64,000 nt of DNA from Mycolicibacterium moriokaense (GCF_003347205.1 NZ_QQBJ01000025.1:1-64000), one strand, 5' to 3'. Shown: positions 51,745 to 60,160, counted from the stretch's first letter. The notes: generated by a model from the letters alone, not told the origin. Numbers and translations: made by a program.

Positions 51745-52107
51745 CTACGGCGCGGGGATGCTGAGGCAGCCGACGTTGGGGATGCAGCCGCTGGCGCCGC
51801 CCCGATTCGCGGCCCCGGTGGGCCCGTTCCAGAAGCCACCGCTGGCCGCGCCGCCGTCGGCGGACCCAAAGGGGCCATACGGGATCGAGCCGTCGGCGCC
51901 GACGCGGCCGATGGTGCCGCTCGGGCCGTTCGGGATGTTGATGTCCGCCCCACCGGCGTTGATGTTCCCGAGGCCCGAACACGGCGAGCCGTCGGCATTG
52001 ACGCACGGCGGGGCGGGCGGTGGTGCGGCGAGTGCCGCCGGGGCGAGCGCTATCGCCGTGGCAGCGGTACCGGTCAGAATCACGAGTCGCACAGCATCAG
52101 TGATCAT
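51745..52107 (-). CDS. Secreted Gly/Pro-rich protein, paralogue A
   Basis: 120 aa. The signal peptide ends Ala-Leu-Ala-Ala near residue 28. The mature part has CVNADGSPC, Gly/Asn-rich repeats with GP(S/F)G and ADGGAASGG units, and the tail GGASGCIPNVGCLSIPAP. Four Cys in two conserved pairs. Paralogue of the next gene upstream. TAGACC lies 6 bp before the ATG without a ribosome site, so probably leaderless. Family not recognised. Confidence 0.78.
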   Translation of the reverse strand: MITDAVRLVILTGTAATAIALAPAALAAPPPAPPCVNADGSPCSGLGNINAGGADINIPNGPSGTIGRVGADGSIPYGPFGSADGGAASGGFWNGPTGAANRGGASGCIPNVGCLSIPAP

Positions 52108-52188
52108 GATCTTGGTCTACCACCGAAACGGCGAACGCAACAGCAGCGCCTGCCACACGCTGCTGCCGCGTTTTCGCCGACTATGCGG

Positions 52189-52506
52189 TTACGGGGCCGG
52201 AATGGTCGCGCAGCCTACGTTCGGAATGCATCCGCTGGCTCCGCCGGCGTCAGCAGAACCGCTGGGTCCGTAGGGAATTGCGCCGCTGGCTCCGCCGCGG
52301 TCAGCCGATCCGCTGGGTCCGTACGGGATGCCGCCTGCGGCGCCGCCTGGTCCGACATTGCCGATTCCGGCACAGGGCGTGCCGTCGGCGTTCACGCACG
52401 GCGGCGGCGGGGGTGGCTCTGCCATTGCCATCGGGGCCGCGAGGATTCCCGCGGCGGCGGCACTGGCAAAGAGTACGGGGGTAATCTTTGAAAGTTTCGC
52501 CATCAT
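52189..52506 (-). CDS. Secreted Gly/Pro-rich protein, paralogue B
   Basis: 105 aa (ATG 52506 or 52503). The signal peptide ends Ala-Met-Ala near residue 29. The mature part has CVNADGTPC, then a 17-residue unit (IPYGPSGSADRGGASGA) repeated with small changes, and the tail GGASGCIPNVGCATIPAP. The tail and the Cys pairs match paralogue A. Both genes have CGGTGGTAG(A/T)CC just upstream, so they share a promoter type. Function unknown. Confidence 0.78.
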   Translation of the reverse strand: MMAKLSKITPVLFASAAAAGILAAPMAMAEPPPPPPCVNADGTPCAGIGNVGPGGAAGGIPYGPSGSADRGGASGAIPYGPSGSADAGGASGCIPNVGCATIPAP

Positions 52507-52551
52507 GAGTGTGGACTACCACCGCAGTGGTCCTCCTAAACCCAAGTGCGG

Positions 52552-53301
52552 CTAGGCAAAGGGCTTGGTCAGCCGCGGCGGCAGCACTTTCATCAGCGCA
52601 ACCAGCGGTGCCCACGGCCACCACGGCACGGCGGCGCGGCCGCTCTCGCGCTCCATCGCGTTGACCATCGCCGCGGTTCCGGTCTCGTTGTCCACCATCA
52701 ACATCGTCGACGCCGACTTCGCCGTCATCTCCGACTCGATGTAGCCCGGTTCGAGCACCGTCACCCTGATGGGTCCGCTGGGATATTCGGCGCGCAGTGA
52801 TTCGCCCAGCGACGAGACACCGGCTTTGCTTGCGGCGTAGGCGGCCTTGACGCCCGGCACACCCTTGTTGCCGAGCACCGACGAGACGAGCACCAGATGC
52901 CCGCCCCCGGAATTCTTGAACATCTCGATGGCCGTTTCGATTTGGACGAGCGCGGCCACCAGGTTCGTCTCGATGGTCTGCTTGTTGGCCCACAGCTTGC
53001 CCGAGCCCAACGGGGCACCCTTGCCGATGCCGGCGTTGACGATGATGCGATCGATACCGCCCAGTTGGGTCTCCAGTTCGGCGAACACCTTCGGCACCTG
53101 GTCGTGGTCGTTGACGTCGAGTTCGGCGACGGCCACCGTGATGCCCGGGTGCCGTTGGGTGAGTTCGGCCTTCAACTCGTCGAGGCGGTCGAGGCGCCGG
53201 GCGCACAGCGCGAGGTCGCGCCCTTTGGCGGCGAATGCCCTGGCCATGCCGGCGCCGAGGCCGGAACTGGCACCGGTGATCAAGATCTTCTGCCGAGTCA
53301 C
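52552..53301 (-). CDS. Short-chain dehydrogenase (Rv0945-like)
   Basis: 249 aa classical SDR. GASSGLGAGMA (cofactor), NAG at about 92, Ser in VLVSSVLG and the catalytic Tyr-x-x-x-Lys in YAASKAGV. A hydrophobic C-terminal segment (VPWWPWAPLVALMKVLPP) may contact the membrane or a lipid substrate. GTG start. Divergent from the secreted chorismate mutase with only 26 bp between starts, so the promoters overlap. Confidence 0.88.
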   Translation of the reverse strand: MTRQKILITGASSGLGAGMARAFAAKGRDLALCARRLDRLDELKAELTQRHPGITVAVAELDVNDHDQVPKVFAELETQLGGIDRIIVNAGIGKGAPLGSGKLWANKQTIETNLVAALVQIETAIEMFKNSGGGHLVLVSSVLGNKGVPGVKAAYAASKAGVSSLGESLRAEYPSGPIRVTVLEPGYIESEMTAKSASTMLMVDNETGTAAMVNAMERESGRAAVPWWPWAPLVALMKVLPPRLTKPFA

Positions 53302-53327
53302 CCGGACAGAGTAAGCATGATGGACCC

Positions 53328-53900
53328 ATGAGCCGTAATCGAACTGCTGCGCTGCTGGTGACCGGATCGATGCTGGTCGCCCCCCTGAGCCAGGCGGTCG
53401 CCGCCGCCGACCCGACGAGCCCGCTGTACCGGCTGGTGGACACCGCTGCCCAGCGGCTGGCCACCGCGGATCCGGTGGCGGCGTCGAAATGGCTCGGCGG
53501 CGGTCCGATCACCGATGCGACCAGGGCCAACCAGGTGCTGGACAACGTCGGCGCGGACGCGGCGGCCCACGGCGTCGACCCGCAGTACGTGCGAACCGTG
53601 TTCACCGACCAGATCGGCGCCACCGAAGGGCTCGAATACACGCGGTTCGGCCAGTGGAAGTTCGACCCCTCCTCCGCACCGGCCACCGCGCCCGACCTGT
53701 CGGCTTCTCGCGCGGCGATCGACGGCTTCAACAAGACGATGGTCGACGAGATTGCCCTGCAATGGAATTCACTGCACGCGCCGACCTGCTCCGCTGACGT
53801 CAATCAGGCGACGGACGCCGTCGCCACCGACCGCCGGCTGGACCCGCTGTACCGGCAGGCGCTGTCGTCGGCGACGCGGTCCTACTGCGCGGCTACTTGA
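53328..53900 (+). CDS. Secreted chorismate mutase (AroQ-gamma)
   Basis: 190 aa. The signal peptide ends Ala-Val-Ala-Ala near residue 27. The mature protein matches M. tuberculosis Rv1885c: YRLVDTAAQRLATADPVAA, EGLEYTRFGQWKFDP and LSASRAAIDGFN. Two Cys (in APTCSAD and RSYCAAT) would form the disulphide of this exported class. It acts outside the cytoplasm, where its benefit is still unclear. A second, cytoplasmic chorismate mutase lies 7.8 kb away. The 3' end overlaps the convergent glycosylase gene by 8 nt. Confidence 0.93.
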   Translation: MSRNRTAALLVTGSMLVAPLSQAVAAADPTSPLYRLVDTAAQRLATADPVAASKWLGGGPITDATRANQVLDNVGADAAAHGVDPQYVRTVFTDQIGATEGLEYTRFGQWKFDPSSAPATAPDLSASRAAIDGFNKTMVDEIALQWNSLHAPTCSADVNQATDAVATDRRLDPLYRQALSSATRSYCAAT

Positions 53901-54765
53901 GCAGCCGCGACATCCGCCGGTCGGCGAGCACCTTGCCGCCGGTCTGACACGTCGGGCAGTACTGAAAAGACTTGTCGGCGAACGACACTTCCCGCACGGT
54001 GTCACCGCACACCGGGCACGGCAGCCCGGTTCGGGCGTGCACCCGCAGGCCGGAGCGCTTCTCCCCCTTCAACGTCGCGGCCTGCTGGCCGACCGAGCGC
54101 GACACCGCGTCGGTCAGCACCGCGATCATCGCGTCGTGTAGCGCGGCGAGTTGCGCGTCGGTCAGCTTGCCCGCGGTCGCGAACGGGGACAGCTTGGCCA
54201 CGTGCAGGATCTCGTCGCTGTAGGCGTTGCCGATGCCCGCGATCACCTTCTGGTCGGTGATCACGGTCTTGATCCTTCCGCCCTGCCCCGCGAGCACCTC
54301 CGCAAGGCCGTCGGCGCTCAGGTCCAGCGCGTCGGGGCCCAATGCCGCGATCTGGGGAACCTTGGCGGGATCGTCGACCAGCCAGACCGCCAGCCGTTTC
54401 TGCGTGCCCGCCTCGGTGAGGTCGAATCCCGATCTGCGCTCCGGCGTGCTCGGGTCACTCAGGTGCACCCGCAACGCGATCGGACCCTTGCCGGGCTTCA
54501 GCGGCGTGGCGGCCAGCTGGTCGGACCAGCGCAGCCAGCCCGCCCGCGACAGGTGTGTGATCAGGTGCAGCGCGCCCACCTGCAACCCCAGATATTTGCC
54601 CCACCGGTTCGCGCCGGTGACCTCGGCCCCGTGCAGCGCGGTCAGCGGCGGGTCGAACGTCTTGAGCACCGACAGGGCCGACACGTCGACGCGCCCGACC
54701 GTGAGGCCGACGGCGTGCCGACGCAGGTGGTCGGCGAGGGCTTCGACCTCGGGAAGTTCCGGCAT
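53893..54765 (-). CDS. Fpg/Nei-family DNA glycosylase (full length)
   Basis: 290 aa. The N-terminus MPELPEVEALADHL carries the catalytic Pro-Glu; the H2TH region contains IAGIGNAYSDEILH; the C-terminal zinc finger has CPVC and CPTC. It excises oxidised bases. It is a divergent paralogue of the main Fpg. I recall that the M. tuberculosis counterpart Rv0944 lacks the N-terminal half and that cobF is missing there; here both genes are complete. Confidence 0.9.
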   Translation of the reverse strand: MPELPEVEALADHLRRHAVGLTVGRVDVSALSVLKTFDPPLTALHGAEVTGANRWGKYLGLQVGALHLITHLSRAGWLRWSDQLAATPLKPGKGPIALRVHLSDPSTPERRSGFDLTEAGTQKRLAVWLVDDPAKVPQIAALGPDALDLSADGLAEVLAGQGGRIKTVITDQKVIAGIGNAYSDEILHVAKLSPFATAGKLTDAQLAALHDAMIAVLTDAVSRSVGQQAATLKGEKRSGLRVHARTGLPCPVCGDTVREVSFADKSFQYCPTCQTGGKVLADRRMSRLLK

Positions 54766-54798
54766 GAGTCCAGTGTGCCCGCCCGGCCCGGTGGCGCG

Positions 54799-55182
54799 TC
54801 AGGCCTCGGGGACGATCAGCGAAAGCACCCAGCTGACGATCGACAACACGATCGCCGCCCAGATCGCCGTCCACCAGAAGTCGTCGATGTAGAGGCCCCA
54901 GTGCGTGGTGTGCTCGGTGATCCACGAGGTGATCCACAACATCAGCGCGTTGATCACGATGTGGATCAGCCCGAGCGTGAGGATGTACAGCGGAATCGAG
55001 ATGACCTGCACGATCGGCTTGATGATCGCGTTGACGAATCCGAAGATCACAGCGACGACCAGGATGATCCCGATCCGCTGCAGGGTGGTGTCGCCACCGA
55101 CGAAGTCCACCCCGGAGACCACCCGCGTGACTATCCACAAAGCGAATCCGGTCAATGCCGCACGCAGCAGAAATGCCACCAT
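54799..55182 (-). CDS. Phage holin family (PF04020-type) four-helix membrane protein
   Basis: 127 aa from an ATG after GATCGGGCCC. Four membrane helices at about 2-20, 35-58, 63-85 and 102-123, with the family pattern GIILVVAVIFGFVNAIIKP and GLIHIVINALMLW. Despite the name these are chromosomal membrane proteins of unknown role, not evidence of a prophage. On the same strand between cobF and the glycosylase. Confidence 0.82.
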   Translation of the reverse strand: MVAFLLRAALTGFALWIVTRVVSGVDFVGGDTTLQRIGIILVVAVIFGFVNAIIKPIVQVISIPLYILTLGLIHIVINALMLWITSWITEHTTHWGLYIDDFWWTAIWAAIVLSIVSWVLSLIVPEA

Positions 55183-55223
55183 GGGCCCGATCCTGCCATG
55201 ACCGTGACCGGCTCGGGCTGTCA

Positions 55224-55958
55224 TCACCTGCGCAGCAGGTACGTGTCCATGATCCAGCCGTGCCGTGCCCGCGCCTCGGCCCGCACCTTGACGATCTGCT
55301 CACCCACCTCACCGACGGCGCCCGAGACCAACAACTCGTCGGGCGTGCCCAGGTAGGCGCCCCACCAGATGCGGGTGTCCGGCACGCAGGACCGGAAGGC
55401 GCAGTCGCCGTCGAGCATCACCACCGCGGTGCCCGCCAGCCCGTCGGCGGCCAGTCGCCGTCCGGTGGTGATCAGGACCGGCTCGCCGATGTCGTTGAGC
55501 GGGATGCGATGTCGCGCGGTCAGCGCCTGAATCGCGGTGATCCCCGGGATCACGTCGTACTCGATCTGCACCCGCCGGGCGACCGCGTCGAGGATCCGCA
55601 ACGTGCTGTCGTACAGCGACGGGTCCCCCCACGCCAGAAACGCGCCGACACCGTCGGGCGCCAACTCCCGTTCGATGGCCTCGGCCCAGACGGTGGCCCG
55701 TGCCGCATGCCAGTCCGTGACTGCCAGGCGGTACTCGGTGTCGGTGCCGCGCGGCGGGTCCGGCAGTTCGACGAAGCGGTAGCCCGGTTGGCGGATGAAG
55801 CGCTCGCAGATCTGTCGCCGCAGCCTGACCAGGTCGTCTTTCGTCTCGCCCTTGTCCATCGCGAAGAACACCTGGGTGTCGTTGAGCGCGCGCACTGCCT
55901 CGGTCGTCACGTAGTCGGGGTCGCCCGCCCCGATGCCGATGACGTGGATGAACCGCAT
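55224..55958 (-). CDS. cobF: Precorrin-6A synthase (deacetylating) CobF
   Basis: 244 aa SAM-dependent methyltransferase of aerobic cobalamin synthesis, methylating precorrin-5 at C1 with loss of acetate. MRFIHVIGIGAGDPDYVTTEA is the tetrapyrrole methylase start; FLAWGDPSLYDS and VIPGITAIQAL are family motifs. The ATG at 55958 matches the family start; the longer frame is not needed. M. tuberculosis is known to lack cobF while related environmental species keep it. No other cob genes are nearby. Confidence 0.92.
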   Translation of the reverse strand: MRFIHVIGIGAGDPDYVTTEAVRALNDTQVFFAMDKGETKDDLVRLRRQICERFIRQPGYRFVELPDPPRGTDTEYRLAVTDWHAARATVWAEAIERELAPDGVGAFLAWGDPSLYDSTLRILDAVARRVQIEYDVIPGITAIQALTARHRIPLNDIGEPVLITTGRRLAADGLAGTAVVMLDGDCAFRSCVPDTRIWWGAYLGTPDELLVSGAVGEVGEQIVKVRAEARARHGWIMDTYLLRR

Positions 55959-56023
55959 AGCCGAGAAGGGTAGTTGCGCAGGCGCGCGGTAGGTTGAATG
56001 CAAAGTATCCAGTACCGCGGGTA

Positions 56024-56053
56024 TTGACAACTTTTGCTCGGCGTCCCTACCGT
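56024..56053 (+). promoter_or_regulatory. Strong promoter before the AurF-like gene
   Basis: TTGACA (56024-56029), an exact -35, and TACCGT (56048-56053) with an 18-bp spacer. About 33 bp before the ATG. Confidence 0.6.
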
Positions 56054-56086
56054 TGGAGCGAGAGCGTCTACCAGAGGGAGTCGCGG

Positions 56087-56992
56087 ATGACCGGTGCTCA
56101 CGTGCGCGAATCGACGCGCCAAGAGTTCGCCGAGCGACTGCTCAAGGGGTCGGTGAAGAAGTCCTACGCGCCGGTGGTCGACATCGACTGGGATGCGCCG
56201 CTGGACCCCGACAAGTTCTTCCTGCCGCCGCAGAGCGTCTCCCTCTACGGCACGCCGATGTGGGATGAGATGACCCGCGAACAGCAGATCGAACTGTCAC
56301 GCCAGGAGTTCGTCAACACGCTTTCGGCGGGAATCTGGTTCGAGAACATCCTCAACCAGGCGTTGCTGCGCAAGATCCTGCATCAGGACCCGACGACGCG
56401 CTCGACGCACTACGAGCTGACCGAACTCGGCGACGAGGCCCGCCACATGGTGATGTTCGGCAAGGCGATCGAGCACGTCGGCGCGAAGCCCGTGCAACCG
56501 CGCTGGCGGCAGCGGGTCATCATCAACGCACTTCCGTTGGGCTTCAAGGGATCCGTGCTGTGGACGGCGGCGCTGATCGGCGAGGAGATCTTCGACTCCA
56601 TCCAGCGGCAGATGATGGACGATCCGCAGCTGCAGCCGATGGTGCAGCGCCTCATGCGAATTCACGTCACCGAGGAAGCCCGCCACATCCAGTTCGCCCG
56701 CGACGGTCTCCGCAAGCGCGCGCCGACGATGGGCCGGCTCACCAGGCTGTGGGTGTCCAACATCAACGGCCTCGGCGGCATGTTCTTCCGGTACCTGTTC
56801 ACCAGCAGGATTCCTTACCTGCGCGTCGGCCTCGACGCGGATCGCGCGCGCCGGCTGGCCCGGACCAGCCCACATCGCCACGAGGTTCAGGTCTCGGCGT
56901 TCGCCTCGCTGGCGGCCTTCCTCGAGGAGGTCGGGCTGATGGGGCCGATCTCGCGGCGGCTGTGGCGGCGCACCGGCTTCCTGCCGCACTAA
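56087..56992 (+). CDS. AurF-type diiron oxygenase
   Basis: 301 aa, with AGAGGGAG before the ATG. Ferritin-like helical bundle of the p-aminobenzoate N-oxygenase family. The iron-ligand motifs are visible: ELGDEARHMVMFGKAIEH and HVTEEARHIQFARDG, with further Glu in FVNTLSAGIWFENIL and ALIGEEIFDS. The AurF family oxidises amines or acts on other small substrates; the substrate here is unknown. The stop shares a base with the next start (TAATG), so the DUF4873 protein is a partner. Confidence 0.85.
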   Translation: MTGAHVRESTRQEFAERLLKGSVKKSYAPVVDIDWDAPLDPDKFFLPPQSVSLYGTPMWDEMTREQQIELSRQEFVNTLSAGIWFENILNQALLRKILHQDPTTRSTHYELTELGDEARHMVMFGKAIEHVGAKPVQPRWRQRVIINALPLGFKGSVLWTAALIGEEIFDSIQRQMMDDPQLQPMVQRLMRIHVTEEARHIQFARDGLRKRAPTMGRLTRLWVSNINGLGGMFFRYLFTSRIPYLRVGLDADRARRLARTSPHRHEVQVSAFASLAAFLEEVGLMGPISRRLWRRTGFLPH

Positions 56993-57771
56993 TGACTGCA
57001 GGTGGGTGTCACGACGTCGTCGTGGTCGGGGTGCCCGGCGCCGAGGCGCGGCTGGCCCGGGCAGGCGACGTCGCCGTCGTCGACTGCGACCTCAGCGGCG
57101 CCTCGTTCGACGAGACCACCCACACCTGGGCCCTGCCGACGTGCCGCGCGCGCGTGGTCGTCACCAGCCAAACCCGCTGCGGCCGCGAAAACCTCGCGCC
57201 GTACCTCGGCGTCGCCGTGCACGGCGCACCCAACTATTTCACGGTGTCGGGTGACGGTGCCCTCGCCGATGCGCAGCTGGACTACATCGCCGGATGCCTG
57301 GACATGATGCGGCGCACCGGCAGCACCCGGATCGAGGTGTTGTTCAGCACCCAACGGATGTTCCACCTGCGCCGCACCGACACCGCCGACCGGGCGGACG
57401 CGTCGTACTGGCGGCGGATGGCGGAGAAAGCGCCGGCAGCGTTCGACCTGAGCTCGGACATCGACGTGATCGACGACCTCTACGACGGCGCCGCGACGGT
57501 CCGCGTCGGCGACGACGAACACCGCGTGAGAGTACGGCTGTCCGGCCGCCTCGATCCGATCGACGGCCGATACCACTGGCAGGGAACAGTTCTCGACGCG
57601 CTGCCCGACGGCGTGCTGGCCCAGCCGCGGCCGGTCGCCGTGACGGTCGGCGAGCGGACGGCGGAATGCCGCATCACCGAACGCACGGCGCAGGGCCGGT
57701 TCTCGGTCGCCGGCGTCGGGCCTCCGCCCTACGCGCTGCCCGGTGTCGAGGTCGACGCAGGCAGCCGGTAG
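56992..57771 (+). CDS. DUF4873 protein (monooxygenase remnant or partner)
   Basis: 259 aa. The C-terminal ~100 residues (DLYDGAATVRVGDDEHRVRVRLSGRLDPIDGRYHWQGTV) are DUF4873, which in M. tuberculosis Rv0943c follows a flavin monooxygenase. The N-terminal part keeps a nucleotide-binding-like strand (DVVVVGVPGAE) and GVAVHGAPNYFTVSGDG, but lacks the GxGxxG loop, so it looks like a degenerate monooxygenase domain. One-base overlap with the AurF gene. The 3' end overlaps the MFS gene by 43 bp. Confidence 0.75.
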   Translation: MTAGGCHDVVVVGVPGAEARLARAGDVAVVDCDLSGASFDETTHTWALPTCRARVVVTSQTRCGRENLAPYLGVAVHGAPNYFTVSGDGALADAQLDYIAGCLDMMRRTGSTRIEVLFSTQRMFHLRRTDTADRADASYWRRMAEKAPAAFDLSSDIDVIDDLYDGAATVRVGDDEHRVRVRLSGRLDPIDGRYHWQGTVLDALPDGVLAQPRPVAVTVGERTAECRITERTAQGRFSVAGVGPPPYALPGVEVDAGSR

Positions 57772-58916
57772 CGCAGCGCGAGAAGCAGCACCACCACCGC
57801 GAGTACCGCGGCGACCCCGCCCGAAACCAGCAGCGGCAGTTGACCGTTCGCGCCCCACAGCAGGCCCGCCCACAACCCGGCGGCCAAGACGGCGAATCCG
57901 CTGGCCCCCTGGAACACGCCCTGGGCGCTGCCCTGTAGATCGGATCCGACGAGCGAGGAGATCCACGCCTTGCCCACGCCGTCCGTGCACCCGGTGAACA
58001 GCCCGTAGGCGGCGATCAGCAGCCATGCCGTGACGGTGTCTGTGGTCAGCCCGAGACCGATGTAGCCGACCGCGAAGAACACCAGGCCGATGCCGAAGAC
58101 CGCGGGCCGCGGAATGCGGTCGGCGAGCACGCCCGCCGGATAGCTGGACAGCGCGTACACCAGGTTGTAACCGACATAGGCCAGGATCACTTCGACCACC
58201 GAGAAGCCGATCTCGTTGAGCCGCAACAACAGCAGCGCATCCGGGAAGTTGACGACGCCGAACGCCACCAGCAGCGCCGTCACCCGCCAGTACCGGCCGG
58301 GCAGGTCGCGCACCCGCGCGAAGATCGCCTTGCGCTGCGCGGGAACCACCCGCCGCGTCTCCTTCACCAGGAAGACGAGCGCGACGCTGAGCACCGCCGG
58401 CACCACGGCCACCCACAACAGCGGTGCGATTTGGTGGTCGAGCAGTTCGTAGCCCGCCAGGCCGAGAAGCGGGCCGACCACGGCGCCCAATGTGTCCATC
58501 GTCCGGTGGAAGCCGAACACCCGGCCACGGGCCGCGTCCTCGATGCCGTCGACCAGCAGGGCATCGCGCGGCGCTCCGCGAATGCCCTTCCCGAGCCGGT
58601 CGACGACGCGCCCGGCGAGCACGCCGGTCCAGGCCGTCGCGGCGGCGACGATCACCTTGCCCAGCGCGGCCATCCCGTAGCCGGTCGCGATCAGCGGCCT
58701 GCGAGCGTACCGGTCACCGAGTGGACCGGCGGCCAGCTTGGTCAGGGACGCCGCGCCCTCTGCGGCCCCCTCCACCGCTCCCACCACGCCCGCCGGCGCG
58801 CCGAGCACCGCGGTGAGGTAGATCGGCAGCAGCGGGTAGAGCAGTTCGCTGGCGGCGTCCTGCAGGAACGAGACGGCAGAGAGCACCCGCACATTGCGGG
58901 TCAGCCAACTACGCAC
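57729..58916 (-). CDS. Major facilitator superfamily transporter
   Basis: 395 aa with twelve membrane helices. The loop-2 motif GPLGDRYARRPL and the repeated ADRIPRPAVFG in the second half are MFS signatures; GKGIRGAPRDALLVD resembles a conserved actinobacterial MFS group. GTG start; no ribosome site. Substrate unknown. Confidence 0.85.
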   Translation of the reverse strand: MRSWLTRNVRVLSAVSFLQDAASELLYPLLPIYLTAVLGAPAGVVGAVEGAAEGAASLTKLAAGPLGDRYARRPLIATGYGMAALGKVIVAAATAWTGVLAGRVVDRLGKGIRGAPRDALLVDGIEDAARGRVFGFHRTMDTLGAVVGPLLGLAGYELLDHQIAPLLWVAVVPAVLSVALVFLVKETRRVVPAQRKAIFARVRDLPGRYWRVTALLVAFGVVNFPDALLLLRLNEIGFSVVEVILAYVGYNLVYALSSYPAGVLADRIPRPAVFGIGLVFFAVGYIGLGLTTDTVTAWLLIAAYGLFTGCTDGVGKAWISSLVGSDLQGSAQGVFQGASGFAVLAAGLWAGLLWGANGQLPLLVSGGVAAVLAVVVLLLALRYRLPASTSTPGSA

Positions 58917-58946
58917 GTGCTACATGATGCCGTGTGAACCTGACTG

Positions 58947-59219
58947 CTATTCGGGGCTCTCGTCGGTGATGGCCTGGTAGCCGTGTGCGCTGGCGCGGGT
59001 GACGAGGGCGCGAACGAGGCCGAAGACCAGGCTCTGCAGCGCGGCGGCCGCGATCGCCTCGCGCCCGGAGCGGTTGAGGTCCTTGGGGTCCGGTGGCTCC
59101 TGATCTGACGGGCTGACGCGCTGCCAGACCTGCTGGAACACCCATCCCGAGAGCAGGGCGGCCCCGATGCTGGTGCCGATCTGCAGTGGCAGGTACAGGG
59201 CCTTCGATGCCGCGCTCAT
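58947..59219 (-). CDS. DUF4235 membrane protein
   Basis: 90 aa. LPLQIGTSIGAALLSGWVFQQVW is the first helix, with a charged loop containing PPDPKDLNRSGREA and a second helix (AALQSLVFGLVRALVTRAS), exactly the DUF4235 layout. Role unknown. Divergent from the KstR-controlled oxidoreductase; it may share the control region. Confidence 0.82.
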   Translation of the reverse strand: MSAASKALYLPLQIGTSIGAALLSGWVFQQVWQRVSPSDQEPPDPKDLNRSGREAIAAAALQSLVFGLVRALVTRASAHGYQAITDESPE

Positions 59220-59268
59220 GGCCTCCTCGTTCCCGCGCCGCACGGCCCCGAAACGCGACGGCGCCGAA

Positions 59269-59282
59269 TAGAACACGTTCTA
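59269..59282. promoter_or_regulatory. KstR-type operator TAGAACACGTTCTA
   Basis: A perfect 14-bp palindrome matching TnnAACnnGTTnnA. TAGTAT (59281-59286) next to it is a -10 for a leaderless start at 59294. The strongest of three such sites in the window. Confidence 0.8.
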
Positions 59283-59293
59283 GTATTTCATTC

Positions 59294-60160
59294 ATGCGGT
59301 TCACCTACGCCGAGGCGATGACGGATCCGACGTACTACGTGCCGCTGGCCAAGGCGGCCGAGGACGCGGGCTATCACGCGATGACGATCGCCGACAGCAT
59401 CGCCTACCCGTTCGAATCGGACTCGAAGTATCCCTACACCCTGGACGGCAACCGCGAATTCCTCGACGGCAAGGCGTTCGTCGAAGCGTTCGTCCTCGCG
59501 GGCGCGCTGTGCGCGGTCACCACCAGGCTGAGGTTCAACTTCTTCGTGCTCAAGCTGCCGATCCGGCCGCCCGCGCTGGTGGCCAAGCAGGCCGGTTCGC
59601 TGGCGGCGGTCTTCGGAAACAGGCTCGGTCTGGGCGTCGGCACCAGCCCGTGGCCGGAGGACTACGAACTGCTCGGTGTGCCGTTCGCCAAGCGCGGCAA
59701 GCGGATGGACGAATGCATCGACGTCATCAGGGGGCTGACCTCCGGTGACTACTTCGAATACCACGGCGAGTTCTACGACGTCCCGAAGACCAAGATGACA
59801 CCGGCGCCGTCGGAGCCGATCCCGATCCTGATCGGCGGTCACGCCGAGGCAGCGCTGCGCCGCGCGGTCCGGTGCGACGGTTGGATGCACGGCGGCAGCG
59901 GCAGAAAGGAACTCGATCGCCTCATCGGGCGGTTGAACGAGATCCGCGCGCAGGAGGGCCGCACCGGCCCCTTCGAAATCCACGTCATGTCCGCCGACGC
60001 CTACACCCCCGACGGCATCAAGCGGTTGGAGGACAAGGGCGTGACCGACGCGATTGTCGGCTTCCGAAATCCCTACGTGATGGGCAGCGACACCGAACCT
60101 CTCGACGCGAAGATACGCAACCTCGAGACGTTCGCGGAGAAGGTGATGTCGCAGGTGTAG
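59294..60160 (+). CDS. LLM-class F420-dependent oxidoreductase (Rv0940c-like)
   Basis: 288 aa, luciferase-like barrel. It opens MRFTYAEAMTDPTYYVPLAK; FGNRLGLGVGTSPWPEDYELLG and PIPILIGGHAEAALRRAVR are typical. The length equals Rv0940c as I recall, another gene in the KstR (cholesterol) regulon of M. tuberculosis. ATG with no ribosome site, 11 bp after a perfect KstR operator. Reaction unknown. Confidence 0.88.
   Translation: MRFTYAEAMTDPTYYVPLAKAAEDAGYHAMTIADSIAYPFESDSKYPYTLDGNREFLDGKAFVEAFVLAGALCAVTTRLRFNFFVLKLPIRPPALVAKQAGSLAAVFGNRLGLGVGTSPWPEDYELLGVPFAKRGKRMDECIDVIRGLTSGDYFEYHGEFYDVPKTKMTPAPSEPIPILIGGHAEAALRRAVRCDGWMHGGSGRKELDRLIGRLNEIRAQEGRTGPFEIHVMSADAYTPDGIKRLEDKGVTDAIVGFRNPYVMGSDTEPLDAKIRNLETFAEKVMSQV

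Noticed and set aside
54799-55182. Holin-family match as a sign of a prophage
   Set aside because: The PF04020 family is chromosomal in mycobacteria; no other phage genes are nearby.
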